In this document: positions 37,543-46,226 of the stretch, one piece after another | Position numbering within the stretch: the first letter of the stretch is position 1 | How the letters are laid out: every line of letters begins with the position of its first letter | Assembly: GCF_009930815.1 (NCBI RefSeq) | Contig: NZ_CP022222.1 | Coordinates: forward strand, 4,816,501 to 4,880,500 | Direction of reading: 5' to 3' | From: Bradyrhizobium sp. CCBAU 051011 | GTDB lineage: Bacteria > Pseudomonadota > Alphaproteobacteria > Rhizobiales > Xanthobacteraceae | DNA: 64,000 nucleotides | Translations under genes and position numbers: made by a program | Notes under the pieces: model-generated | Databases searched by the model: none | What the model was told of the DNA's origin: nothing | What the model saw: only the letters and a program-made list of their open reading frames with translations

Positions 37543-38199
37543 GCAGATATCGCCGATGTCGGCGGGCTGTGCGGCCGCCTGCTTCTGACCGGGCGCGGCC
37601 TTCGGCGCAGGATTCGCGGGCGCCGGGTTCGCCGTGCCGGTGGTCTTCGGTGCCGCGGGCGCAGGAGCCTGCGCCGCAGTCGCTGGTGCAGTGCTCTTGG
37701 GCGCGGCGCCGGGCGCTCCCTTCGGCGCACCCTTGGCCATGCTGTTGGCAGGGCTTGAGGGAATCGGCGGTCCGACGCGCGTCCAGGTCTCGCCGCCGCA
37801 GAGGAAGCCGAGCACACAGCCCTGAATCTCGAGCTGGTCGGTGCCGACAGGCTTGATCGTCGAGCTGTAGAGCTGTCCGTCCTTGGCGTTGTAGACTTGG
37901 CCCTCCCAGGCGTCGACGCCGGGCTTCTTCTTCATCTCGATCAGGATCGGCATGCCCAGGGTCGGCCGGCTTTGCTTGGCGACGTCCGGATTGTTCTTGT
38001 CCTTGCCGCCCGGCTGCTTCTCCCAGGCCACCACGCCCCACATGTTGCCGCTACATTGGGCGACGCGAATGTTGGCTACACCATCGGCTACTTTCCAGTC
38101 ACCGGTGGGATCGGCGGCCAGCGCCGCATTAACACCTGTGGCCAAAAAGATCCCCGAATAAACTATTGTACGCGCGACGCTTCCTGGGCAGTGCAACAT
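37510..38199 (-). CDS. Exported DUF2147-domain protein
   Basis: A 229-residue protein with a signal peptide (IVYSGIFLATGVNAALAADP) and a DUF2147-like beta-barrel domain (about 30-145: DPTGDWKVADGVANIRV, GVVAWEK, GQVYNAKDGQLYSSTI, CVLGFLCGGETWTRV). From about 150 there is a low-complexity Ala/Pro/Lys-rich tail that ends CLLPDIARFAH. Cleavage is probably after ALA. The function is unknown. It overlaps the hpnN 3' end by 33 bases in convergent orientation and has no obvious hopanoid role. Confidence 0.75.
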   Translation of the reverse strand: MLHCPGSVARTIVYSGIFLATGVNAALAADPTGDWKVADGVANIRVAQCSGNMWGVVAWEKQPGGKDKNNPDVAKQSRPTLGMPILIEMKKKPGVDAWEGQVYNAKDGQLYSSTIKPVGTDQLEIQGCVLGFLCGGETWTRVGPPIPSSPANSMAKGAPKGAPGAAPKSTAPATAAQAPAPAAPKTTGTANPAPANPAPKAAPGQKQAAAQPADIGDICLLPDIARFAH

Positions 38200-38301
38200 G
38201 GTCCAAACCTATGTTTAAGTAGATGATCCAAAGCGGGGGTCAAAACGCCGCATTGGGCGTTTTCAGTTGACGAAACAGCCATCAACCGACGTATGTAGCC
38301 G

Positions 38302-39693
38302 ATGCCAGATTCATATCTAGACGTTTCCGAGCTGTTTGTTGAGCGGCAGGCGCAGCGCAGTTCCATGCATGCGCGTCATCTCAACGAGCAACTCGTCCGG
38401 GTGCTGAAGACCATCGGCTACGATGTGGGCTTTCAGAAGGGTCAAGGTCAATACCTGTTCGATCGTGACGGGGCCCGCTATCTCGATCTACTCAGCGGAT
38501 TTGGCGTTTTTGCGATTGGCCGGAATCATCCGGCATTGCGTCAGGCGCTGAAAAGCGTGCTCGATGCCGATTTTCCCAATCTGGTGCAGCTTGACGTCTC
38601 CACGCTCGCCGGCGTGCTCGCGGAACGCCTGCTAGAACATGTTCCATATCTGGACAAGGTGTTCTTTGCCAATTCCGGCGCCGAAACCGTCGAGGCTGCG
38701 ATCAAGTTCGCGCGCGGCGCGACCGGCCGTCCCGGCATTGTGTCCTGTTCCCACTCGTACCACGGATTGACCTACGGCGCGCTGTCGCTGATGGACGATG
38801 CGAACTTCCGAAGCGGATTCGAGCCGCTGTTGCCCGGGTGCACGCAGATTCCCTTCAACGACCTTGAGGCACTGGATCGAGCGTTGTCCTCGCGTCAGGT
38901 CGCGGCTTTCATCGTCGAGCCGATCCAGGGCAAGGGCGTCAACCTGCCTACCGATGAATTCCTTCCCGGTGCGCTCGCGCTCTGCAAGAAATACGGCACC
39001 ATCTTCATCGCCGACGAAATCCAGACCGGAATCGGCCGCACCGGAAAATTCCTCGCGGTCGAGCACTGGAATGTCGAGCCAGACATGGTGTTGCTTTCGA
39101 AGGCGCTGTCGGGCGGCCACGTGCCCGTCGGTGCGCTACTCACGCGCAAGTCGATCTTCGACAAGATCTTCAGCCAGATGGACCGCGCCGTCGTGCACGG
39201 CTCGACGTTTTCGAAGAACGATATGGCGATGGCTGCCGGGATCGCGATGCTTGATGTGGTCAAGCAGGAAAAGCTGGTCGAGCAGGCCGCCAAGCGCGGC
39301 GCCGAGCTCCGCCTTGCGCTGACCCGCATGGTGCCGGGCTATGAACTATTGAAGGAAGTGCGCGGCAAGGGGCTGATGATCGGCATCGAATTCGGCCCGC
39401 CGAAATCCCTGAAGCTGAAGGCTTCTTGGAATCTCCTGGAGACCGCCAACAAGGGCCTGTTCTGCCAGCTCATCACCGTGCCGCTGTTCAAGGATCACAA
39501 GATCCTGACGCAGGTTTCCGGCCACGGCAGCCACACCATCAAGCTGCTGCCGCCGCTCGTGATCACGGAAGAAGACTGCGCCTGGATCGAGAAGTCGTTC
39601 GACGACGTCATCGCCGCCAGCCACAAGGTGCCCGGCGCGATCTGGTCGCTCGGCAAGACGCTGGTCGACAACGCGGTCAGGAAGTCGGCGTAG
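38302..39693 (+). CDS. hpnO: Aminotransferase HpnO for aminobacteriohopanetriol
   Basis: A 463-residue class III PLP aminotransferase. FANSGAETVEAAIKFAR binds PLP phosphate, Asp238 in IADEIQTG contacts the ring nitrogen, and Lys267 in LLSKALSGGH forms the Schiff base. HpnO converts the terminal hydroxyl-derived aldehyde of ribosylhopane to the amine, giving aminobacteriohopanetriol. The N-terminal extension before the class III fold and the position by hpnN support HpnO over ornithine- or acetylornithine-type enzymes. It stands alone in its transcript. Confidence 0.87.
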   Translation: MPDSYLDVSELFVERQAQRSSMHARHLNEQLVRVLKTIGYDVGFQKGQGQYLFDRDGARYLDLLSGFGVFAIGRNHPALRQALKSVLDADFPNLVQLDVSTLAGVLAERLLEHVPYLDKVFFANSGAETVEAAIKFARGATGRPGIVSCSHSYHGLTYGALSLMDDANFRSGFEPLLPGCTQIPFNDLEALDRALSSRQVAAFIVEPIQGKGVNLPTDEFLPGALALCKKYGTIFIADEIQTGIGRTGKFLAVEHWNVEPDMVLLSKALSGGHVPVGALLTRKSIFDKIFSQMDRAVVHGSTFSKNDMAMAAGIAMLDVVKQEKLVEQAAKRGAELRLALTRMVPGYELLKEVRGKGLMIGIEFGPPKSLKLKASWNLLETANKGLFCQLITVPLFKDHKILTQVSGHGSHTIKLLPPLVITEEDCAWIEKSFDDVIAASHKVPGAIWSLGKTLVDNAVRKSA

Positions 39694-39696
39694 GAA

Positions 39697-39782
39697 GTAG
39701 CCGGATGGAGCGAAGCGCAATCCGGGGATATCTCGCCGGCCGATGATTCGTCCCGGATTTCGCTGCGCTTCATCCGGGCTAC
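39697..39782. repeat. Palindromic intergenic repeat (GTAGCCGGATGGAGCGAAGCG type)
   Basis: GTAGCCGGATGGAGCGAAGCG at the left is inverted as CGCTGCGCTTCATCCGGGCTAC at the right, with TCCGGGG/TCCCGGA inner arms. It begins three bases after the hpnO stop and may terminate it. Confidence 0.7.
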
Positions 39783-39801
39783 AATCTTCTCGGAGGCGAT
39801 C

Positions 39802-40209
39802 ATGGTCAACATCACCGGCGGCTGTCATTGTGGCGCCATCCGTTACGAGATCGCGGGCGAACTCATCGTTCATGCGCTGTGTCACTGCACCGATTGCAGG
39901 CGTCATGCCGGCGCTCCGCTGGTCGGCTGGACCATGTATCCGGAGAACGCGCTCAAGGTGACGAAGGGCGCACCGAAGCTCTACGAGTCCTCCGAACATG
40001 GCCGGCGGCAATTCTGCGCCGACTGCGGCACGGGTCTGTTCTACACCAACGCGAACATCCTGCCTGGCATCGTCGACATTCAGAGCGGGACCTACGACGA
40101 TCCCAATGCCGTTCCGGCGATGATGCACATCCAGACCGCAGAGCGGCTTCGCTGGATGGAGCGCGCGCACGAATTGCCGACCTTCGAGCGTTATCCCCCG
40201 CAGACGTAA
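39802..40209 (+). CDS. GFA-family (CENP-V/GFA domain) zinc protein
   Basis: A 135-residue single-domain protein of the GFA family, named after glutathione-dependent formaldehyde-activating enzyme. Zinc ligands are evident: GGCHCGAIRYEI near the N terminus, CHCTDCRRHAG near residue 31 and FCADCGTGLFY near 72. Most members have unknown chemistry, and the formaldehyde role applies to few. It is flanked by two unrelated palindromic repeats. Codon use is normal for the window. Confidence 0.85.
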   Translation: MVNITGGCHCGAIRYEIAGELIVHALCHCTDCRRHAGAPLVGWTMYPENALKVTKGAPKLYESSEHGRRQFCADCGTGLFYTNANILPGIVDIQSGTYDDPNAVPAMMHIQTAERLRWMERAHELPTFERYPPQT

Positions 40210-40221
40210 CATGCAGATTTC

Positions 40222-40310
40222 GTAGGGCGGATTGGCGAAAGCGTAATCCGCCGCGATCTCGCCGCACGGGCGCATGTCGGCGGATTATGCTGCGCTAAAT
40301 CCGCCCTACA
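40222..40310. repeat. Palindromic intergenic repeat (GTAGGGCGGATT type)
   Basis: GTAGGGCGGATTGGCGAAAGC at the left is inverted as GCTGCGCTAAATCCGCCCTAC at the right, with TAATCCGCC/GGCGGATTA inner arms. It follows the GFA gene by 12 bases. From 40311 to 40527 nothing further is evident except a probable promoter. Confidence 0.7.
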
Positions 40311-40527
40311 GTTTCGCCGCGCAAAAGCGAAAGCGTTGCGCCAATCGTTTCATTTGTAGACGAATATTCTGCGCATTGTCGGCAGAGGATATTTTCGCGC
40401 GCTCACGCCGCCGCGCATATTGGCGCACGACTTTTCACATCGCGGTGAGAGCCCTCGCACGGCTCTCCGCTTTTGCGCTGCGACACCCAATTGGGTGGGG
40501 TGACTTCATAGCAAGAGGATCCCACCG

Positions 40528-40794
40528 ATGACCAAGTCGATCCCAACCCTCGCCGCCGCGTTTCTGATGACCGCGATCGCAACGCCCGTGTTCGCGCAAG
40601 CCGCGATCCAGGAGCCCGGGGCGTATTCGTTCTATCATCCCAATGCCGACGTGCTCGGCGGCCGGCCGGCGTACCGGTCGTTCGATCAATCGAACGCCTA
40701 TTACAATTCCAATGCCTATTACGGCGAGGGAGTGACCACGCCCGAACCGCGTGTGCGGCAGAGGTCGACGAGGCACTATCGCAGGGCGCAGTAG
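40528..40794 (+). CDS. Small exported protein of unknown function
   Basis: An 88-residue protein with signal peptide MTKSIPTLAAAFLMTAIATPVFAQ and a short mature part rich in Tyr and Asn (FDQSNAYYNSNAYYGEG), ending in a basic tail (RQRSTRHYRRAQ). AAGAGGAT upstream is a good ribosome binding site. I do not recognise the family; small exported proteins of this style are frequent in Bradyrhizobium. Confidence 0.65.
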   Translation: MTKSIPTLAAAFLMTAIATPVFAQAAIQEPGAYSFYHPNADVLGGRPAYRSFDQSNAYYNSNAYYGEGVTTPEPRVRQRSTRHYRRAQ

Positions 40795-40878
40795 CGTCAG
40801 AGGTGGCGCGGATGAACCAACGGCGCGCATTCGCGCGGCCGTTGGTAAAGAGCTGGGTGATATTCTGAGCTGCCGTCA

Positions 40879-41469
40879 TCATCGCCTCCCTTTTTCGAGC
40901 TCTTGAGCACGTTCGATGATTTTCAGCATTGTCGCGTCGAAGTAATTAATCACGCGATCAGTCAGGCAGCGTGAAGGATCGGCTTCGGCCGAACAGAAAC
41001 TAACTTCCGTTGGGAATTCATGGTGTGCCCTTGGAATGTCGCGATGGTAGGGGCCTTCCGCAGCGGTGTCCTTGTAGTAGCTGTGCATGATCAACGAGAT
41101 GACCAGCCGGCGGGGGTATTCGGGGTCGAAAACCGCGCGCGCATAGAACTGGAGGCTCAACTGCCGCGGCTCTCTCGCGCGTTCCCTAAAGCACTCCGGT
41201 CCCGCGATGACTGGATAGCTAAGTCCGAGCGTTCGCAAGCGCTCTTCGATGGTACGCGTGACGTTTTCATTGACCGTTGCACGTGCAGAGCGTTGAAAGA
41301 CCTCCGGCTCCGCCGAAATCTCAACCGTGCTGCACAGACTGCGAAACGGACCGGTTCGGTAGATCGATTCTGCCGATGACGTCGACGCGTACACAGTGAG
41401 AATCATTGCGATCAGCGCGCTTATGAAACTTTTGGCATGATGCGCTGTGACTTCGTTCAGTCGCCTCAT
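40879..41469 (-). CDS. Exported protein of unknown function
   Basis: A 196-residue protein with a hydrophobic N-terminal segment (SFISALIAMILTVYASTSSAE), likely a signal peptide. The mature part has four cysteines (LCSTVEI, PECFRER, SFCSAEADPSRC) and charged helices at the end. Its base composition is lower in GC than the neighbouring genes, which hints at horizontal acquisition. No family recognised. The 249 bases upstream (41470-41718) carry no gene and are AT-rich. Confidence 0.6.
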   Translation of the reverse strand: MRRLNEVTAHHAKSFISALIAMILTVYASTSSAESIYRTGPFRSLCSTVEISAEPEVFQRSARATVNENVTRTIEERLRTLGLSYPVIAGPECFRERAREPRQLSLQFYARAVFDPEYPRRLVISLIMHSYYKDTAAEGPYHRDIPRAHHEFPTEVSFCSAEADPSRCLTDRVINYFDATMLKIIERAQELEKGRR

Positions 41470-41718
41470 TGGATCCTACGTTTCATTTTGAAGCCACCGT
41501 CAAGGTGGCTGCGCCGGTCAAGTTTGAGTTGACGAGTTAAGCAACCTAAGATTGATGACGCTTTCGCGATGTCAATAGTGCGTTCTTGTCGCACATTGCC
41601 GCAAAGTAAAAAATTCATTATCGCTCGTGATCTAATGATCGGTGCAATTCGCGTCCGAAAGAGCGTCGATGACGTGATAACGGCGCGTGTCTGGCGGCTT
41701 TCGCGCTCAAGCGGCCAA

Positions 41719-43338
41719 TCAGCGCCCATCCTCCAAAATCATCCGCGCGCCCTTCTCCGCAATCATCGCCGTCGGCGTATTGGTATTCCCCGACGTGATC
41801 GTCGGCATCACCGAGGCATCGGCCACGCGAAGTCCGGCAATCCCATAGAACCGCAACCTTTCGTCGACCACCGCCATCGGGTCGTTCGCGGTGCCCATCT
41901 TCGCAGTCCCCACGGGATGGAAGATCGTGGTGCCGATATCGCCGGCAGCCTTTGCCAATGATTCATCGTCGTCGCCGACGCTCGGGCCCGGCAGGTATTC
42001 CTGCGGTCGATACCGTTCGAGCCGCTTCTGCTTCATCAGCCGCCGCGTGGTGCGGATGGCGTCGGCGGCGACCTGGCGGTCGTCGTCGGTCGAGAGATAA
42101 TTCGGTGCGATCGATGGCTTGTCGTCCGGCGTCGCCGAGCGGATACGCACGGTGCCGCGCGAGGTCGGCTGCAGGTTGCAGGCGCTGACCGTGATGGCGG
42201 GAAAACGATGCAGGGGGTCGCCGAACTTGTCGAGCGACAGCGGCTGCACGTGAAACTGGATGTTGGCGCGTTCGCGATGCGGATCGGAGCGCGTGAAGAT
42301 GCCGAGCTGCGAGGGTGCCATGGTCAGCGGTCCACGGCGGCGGAAAGCGTAGTCGAGCCCCATCATCCCGCGCCGGACCAGCGACCAGTAGGTCTCGTTC
42401 AGCGTGCGCACGCCCTCAACCTTGTAGATCGCGCGCTGCTGCAGATGGTCCTGCAGATTGCGGCCGACACCCGGTCTGTCGAGCCTCACATCGATGCCGA
42501 GCGGCGACAGCCACTCGGCGGGGCCGACGCCGGAGCGATGCAGCACCTGCGTCGAGCCGATCGATCCCGCGCACAACACCACTTCGCCCCTGGTGCGGGC
42601 CTCGATCACCTCATTGCCCTGCAGGAAGCGCACGCCGACCGCGCGTCCCTGCTCGACGATCAGACGGTCGACCAGCACATGCTTTTCTAGCCGCAGATTG
42701 CTGCGGTTCAGCACCGGCTTGAGGAAGCCGCGCGCGGACGACCAGCGCCGGCCGCGCTTCTGGTTGACGTGGAAATAGCTGACGCCCTCATTGTCGCCGG
42801 TGTTGAAATCGGCAATGCGCCTGATGCCCATTTCCTCGGCGGCTTCGCCGACCGCGTCGAGCACGTCCCAGGACAGCCGCGGCGCCTCGATGCGCCAGCC
42901 TCCGCCGGCGCCGTGATGTTCGCTTTCCCCGAGGAAATGGTCCTCCAGCCGCTTGAACAGCGGCAGGACGTCGTCATAGCCCCAGCCGGTCAGGCCGAGC
43001 TGCCGCCAGTGATCGTAATCGGCGGATTGGCCGCGCATCGAGATCATGGCGTTGATGGCGGAGCAGCCGCCGATCACCTTGCCGCGGGGATAGGCGAGCG
43101 ACCGGCCGTTGAGCCCGGGCTCCGCCTCGGTCCGAAACATCCAGTCGGAGCGGGGATTGCCGATCGCGAAGAGATAGCCGACCGGGATGTGAAACCAGAT
43201 CCAGTTGTCGTTGCCGCCGGCCTCCAGGATCAGCACGCGATTTTTCGGATCGGCCGACAGCCGGTTGGCCATGATGCAGCCGGCAGTCCCTGCACCGACC
43301 ACGATATAGTCGAAATCGCCTTCAAGCCGTTTCGGCAT
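41719..43338 (-). CDS. GMC-family FAD oxidoreductase (choline dehydrogenase-like)
   Basis: A 539-residue flavoprotein. The N-terminal FAD motif is DYIVVGAGTAGCIMANRLS, followed by the GMC signature region YPRGKVIGGCSAINAMISMRG near residue 80 and the second signature GSIGSTQVLHRSGVGP near 260. The C-terminal active-site His is in TIFHPVGTAKMG, and PTITSGNTNTPTAMIAEKGA closes the FAD site. Such enzymes oxidise alcohols (choline, aliphatic alcohols, PEG). There are no bet genes nearby, so choline is not implied. A palindromic repeat lies just upstream. Confidence 0.88.
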   Translation of the reverse strand: MPKRLEGDFDYIVVGAGTAGCIMANRLSADPKNRVLILEAGGNDNWIWFHIPVGYLFAIGNPRSDWMFRTEAEPGLNGRSLAYPRGKVIGGCSAINAMISMRGQSADYDHWRQLGLTGWGYDDVLPLFKRLEDHFLGESEHHGAGGGWRIEAPRLSWDVLDAVGEAAEEMGIRRIADFNTGDNEGVSYFHVNQKRGRRWSSARGFLKPVLNRSNLRLEKHVLVDRLIVEQGRAVGVRFLQGNEVIEARTRGEVVLCAGSIGSTQVLHRSGVGPAEWLSPLGIDVRLDRPGVGRNLQDHLQQRAIYKVEGVRTLNETYWSLVRRGMMGLDYAFRRRGPLTMAPSQLGIFTRSDPHRERANIQFHVQPLSLDKFGDPLHRFPAITVSACNLQPTSRGTVRIRSATPDDKPSIAPNYLSTDDDRQVAADAIRTTRRLMKQKRLERYRPQEYLPGPSVGDDDESLAKAAGDIGTTIFHPVGTAKMGTANDPMAVVDERLRFYGIAGLRVADASVMPTITSGNTNTPTAMIAEKGARMILEDGR

Positions 43339-43360
43339 TTCTCAGCTTCCACCCATCGAC

Positions 43361-43454
43361 GCCGTCATGCCCGGACTTGTTCCGGGAATCCACGCCTTCT
43401 TGGGCGTTTATTAGTCAGACGTGGATGGCCGGGACAAGCCCCGGCCATGACGGC
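43361..43454. repeat. Palindromic intergenic repeat (GCCGTCATGCCCGG type)
   Basis: GCCGTCATGCCCGGACTTGT is inverted as ACAAGCCCCGGCCATGACGGC, with inner arms ATCCACG/CGTGGAT. It lies in the divergent gap between the GMC and first M20 genes. Confidence 0.7.
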
Positions 43455-43549
43455 TCGGACGGGAGGTCTGCCAGCAGAGTGCGTTGGTTGGACCGCCCCT
43501 TGCATGCTACAGGGGCAGAAGCGTTCAATCCGGAAAGCCTGCTATCCCC

Positions 43550-44722
43550 ATGCCCATCGTCAATCGTGTCGCCGAGTTTCAACCCGACATCCAGGCCTGG
43601 CGCCGGGATATTCATGAACACCCGGAATTGCTCTACGAGGTGCACCGCACTGCGGCATTGGTGGCAGACCGGTTGCGGGAATTCGGCTGCGACGAGGTTA
43701 TTACCGGTATCGGCCGCACCGGCGTCGTCGGCGTCATCAAGGGCAACAGGCCCGCTGGCAATGGTGACGTGAAGGTCATCGGGCTGCGAGCGGACATGGA
43801 CGCGCTGCCGATCGAGGAGGCGACCAATCTGCCTTACGCGTCCAAAACGAAGGGCAAGATGCACGCCTGCGGCCATGACGGCCACACCGCGATGCTTTTG
43901 GGGGCCGCGCGCTATCTCGCCGAGACCCGCAATTTCGCAGGCAATGCGGTCGTGATCTTCCAGCCGGCCGAGGAGGGCGGCGCGGGTGCCGTCGCCATGA
44001 TCAAGGACGGGCTGATGGACCGCTTCGGTATCGAGCAGGTCTACGGCATGCATAACGGTCCCGGCATTCCGGTCGGCTCGTTCGCGCTGCGGCCCGGCCC
44101 GATCATGGCCGGAGGCGATGCCGTCCTCATCAAAATCGAGGGGCGCGGTGGGCACGCCGCGCAGCCGCACCAAAGCATCGATTCCGTCCTTGTCGGCGCG
44201 CAGCTGATCACGGCGCTGCAGTCGATCGTGTCGCGTAGCGTCGATCCGCTGGAATCTGCCGTCATTTCGATGTGCGAATTTCACGCCGGCAACGCCCGCA
44301 ACGTGATTCCGCAAACCGCCGAGTTGAAGGGCACCGTCCGTACCCTGAACGGCGAAGTGCGGGATCTGGTGGAACGGCGGGTCCGCGAGGTCGTCGCCGG
44401 CGTGGCGCAGATCACCGGCGCCAGGATCGATCTGACCTACGATCGCGGCTATCCGGTAACGGTCAACCATATCAGGCAGACAGATGTCGCGATGCGGGCA
44501 GCCAGAGAAATCGCCGGCGATGCCAATGTGCAGGAGATGCCACCGCTGATGGCCGGCGAAGATTTCGCCTTCATGCTGGAGCAGCGGCCGGGTGCGCTGA
44601 TCTTCTGCGGCAACGGCGACAGCGCAGGGCTGCATCACCCCGCCTACAATTTCAACGACGAGGCGATCGTGTTCGGCACGTCTTACTGGATCAGGCTGGT
44701 CGAGAACACGCTGGCCGCGTGA
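43550..44722 (+). CDS. M20 amidohydrolase (hippurate hydrolase-like), copy 1
   Basis: A 390-residue M20D metallopeptidase-like hydrolase. Visible are GLRADMDALPIEEATN, the metal-site HACGHDGHTAMLLGAARYL near residue 103, QPAEEGGAGA near 140, RGGHAAQPHQSIDSV near 200 and PPLMAGEDFAFMLEQRPGA near the C terminus. Enzymes of this type hydrolyse N-acyl amino acids (hippurate, IAA conjugates, N-acetyl-diaminopimelate). A very similar paralogue follows, and the 22-base segment upstream of each start is shared at the same spacing, so this is a tandem duplication. Confidence 0.88.
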   Translation: MPIVNRVAEFQPDIQAWRRDIHEHPELLYEVHRTAALVADRLREFGCDEVITGIGRTGVVGVIKGNRPAGNGDVKVIGLRADMDALPIEEATNLPYASKTKGKMHACGHDGHTAMLLGAARYLAETRNFAGNAVVIFQPAEEGGAGAVAMIKDGLMDRFGIEQVYGMHNGPGIPVGSFALRPGPIMAGGDAVLIKIEGRGGHAAQPHQSIDSVLVGAQLITALQSIVSRSVDPLESAVISMCEFHAGNARNVIPQTAELKGTVRTLNGEVRDLVERRVREVVAGVAQITGARIDLTYDRGYPVTVNHIRQTDVAMRAAREIAGDANVQEMPPLMAGEDFAFMLEQRPGALIFCGNGDSAGLHHPAYNFNDEAIVFGTSYWIRLVENTLAA

Positions 44723-44850
44723 CCCGTCCAGGTTCGGCTTTCCAACCGTGCTCCAGGTGGGGATGGGGGCTCTGCGGCAGGCGGTTGGGTGGACCGCCGC
44801 TTGCATGCTACAAAAGCCTTACGCGTTCCAAACTGAGGTTCGAGAATCCC

Positions 44851-46023
44851 ATGCCTATCGTCAACCGCGTCGCCGATCTGCAACCCGATATTCAGGCCTG
44901 GCGCCGCGATATTCATGAAAACCCCGAATTGCTGTACGACGTCCACCGCACCGCAGCATTCGTGGCGGATCGCCTGCGCGAATTCGGCTGCGACGAGGTG
45001 GCTACCGGCCTCGGCCGTACCGGCGTCGTCGGCGTCATCAAGGGCAAGCAGCCCGGCAAGGGCGAGATCAAGGTGATCGGGCTCCGCGCCGACATGGACG
45101 CGCTGCCGATCGAGGAGGCGACCAACCTTCCCCATGCCTCCAAAACGCCGGGCAAGATGCACGCCTGCGGCCACGACGGCCACACCGCGATGCTTTTGGG
45201 TGCAGCGCGGTACCTTGCCGAGACCCGGAATTTCGCCGGCAACGCGGTCGTGATCTTCCAGCCGGCCGAGGAGGGCGGGGCCGGCGCCGCCGCCATGATC
45301 CAGGACGGACTGATGGACCGGTTCGGCATCGAGCAGGTCTATGGCATGCATAACGGACCCGGGATTCCGATCGGCTCCTTCGCCATCCGGCCCGGCCCGG
45401 TAATGGCCGCGACCGACTCGATCGACATCAAGATCGAGGGCCTCGGCGGCCATGCCGCGCGCCCGAACAAATGCATCGATTCCGTCCTGGTCGGTTCGCA
45501 GCTCATCACCGCGCTGCAGTCGATTGTCTCGCGGACAATCGATCCCCTGGAGTCGGCGGTGATCTCGATCTGCGAGTTCCATGCCGGCAACGCGCGCAAC
45601 GTCATTCCGCACACCGCCGAACTCCGCGGCACCGTGCGGACACTGACGGCGGAAGTGCGTGAGACGGTCGAGAAGCGGGTCCGCGAGGTGTGCGAGGGCG
45701 TGGCCAAAATGACCGGCGCCAAGATCGATCTGATTTACGAGCGTGGCTATCCCGTCACCAACAATCACGCCGAGCAGACCGAGTTCGCGACGCAGGTGGC
45801 CAGGGAAGTGGCCGGCGCCCAGAACGTCCATGACATGCCGCCGCTGATGGGCGCGGAAGATTTTTCCTACATGCTGGAAGCGCGTCCCGGCGCGTTCATC
45901 TTCTGCGGCAACGGCGACAGCGCGGGTCTCCATCACCCCGCCTATGATTTCAACGACGAGGCGATCGTGTACGGCACCTCGTACTGGATCAAGCTGGTCG
46001 AGAACAAGCTCGCGGCGGCGTAG
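44851..46023 (+). CDS. M20 amidohydrolase (hippurate hydrolase-like), copy 2
   Basis: A 390-residue tandem paralogue of the preceding gene, the same length and start (MPIVNRVADLQPDIQAWRRD). All metal ligands are kept in HACGHDGHTAMLLGAARYL, EEGGAGAAAMIQDG, LGGHAARPNKCID and PPLMGAEDFSYMLEA. Differences cluster in the lid domain and the C-terminal third, which suggests some divergence in substrate. A strong hairpin follows 48 bases after the stop and probably terminates both genes. The start-to-start distance is exactly 1301 bases. Confidence 0.88.
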   Translation: MPIVNRVADLQPDIQAWRRDIHENPELLYDVHRTAAFVADRLREFGCDEVATGLGRTGVVGVIKGKQPGKGEIKVIGLRADMDALPIEEATNLPHASKTPGKMHACGHDGHTAMLLGAARYLAETRNFAGNAVVIFQPAEEGGAGAAAMIQDGLMDRFGIEQVYGMHNGPGIPIGSFAIRPGPVMAATDSIDIKIEGLGGHAARPNKCIDSVLVGSQLITALQSIVSRTIDPLESAVISICEFHAGNARNVIPHTAELRGTVRTLTAEVRETVEKRVREVCEGVAKMTGAKIDLIYERGYPVTNNHAEQTEFATQVAREVAGAQNVHDMPPLMGAEDFSYMLEARPGAFIFCGNGDSAGLHHPAYDFNDEAIVYGTSYWIKLVENKLAAA

Positions 46024-46047
46024 AGGTTCTTCACCCTCGATCGCATG

Positions 46048-46108
46048 TGAAGTTTGACCGCACATCAAGGAAGGCCCGTATCTCCAGTGCGGGCCTTCAT
46101 TATTTTCC
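46048..46108. repeat. 61-bp direct repeat, copy 1
   Basis: Begins TGAAGTTTGACCGCACATCA and ends TTCATTATTTTCC. A second copy at 49041-49101 matches at 57 of 61 positions in the same orientation. The two copies bracket ppk2 and pit. Confidence 0.75.
46071..46107 (+). terminator. Intrinsic terminator after the M20 pair
   Basis: AAGGCCCG and CGGGCCTT form a perfect 8-bp stem, followed by CATTATTTTC. It lies within the 61-bp repeat. Confidence 0.7.
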
Positions 46109-46226
46109 GTCCGGCGCGACGCTCGATATCTGAGCGAAGTGATCACCCCGAACACGGCGGCGTCGCCGATCCGCAGCACGCCGGCCGGGCTCAGCACGTT
46201 GATGGCGCCGACCGTGAAGCGGCCGC

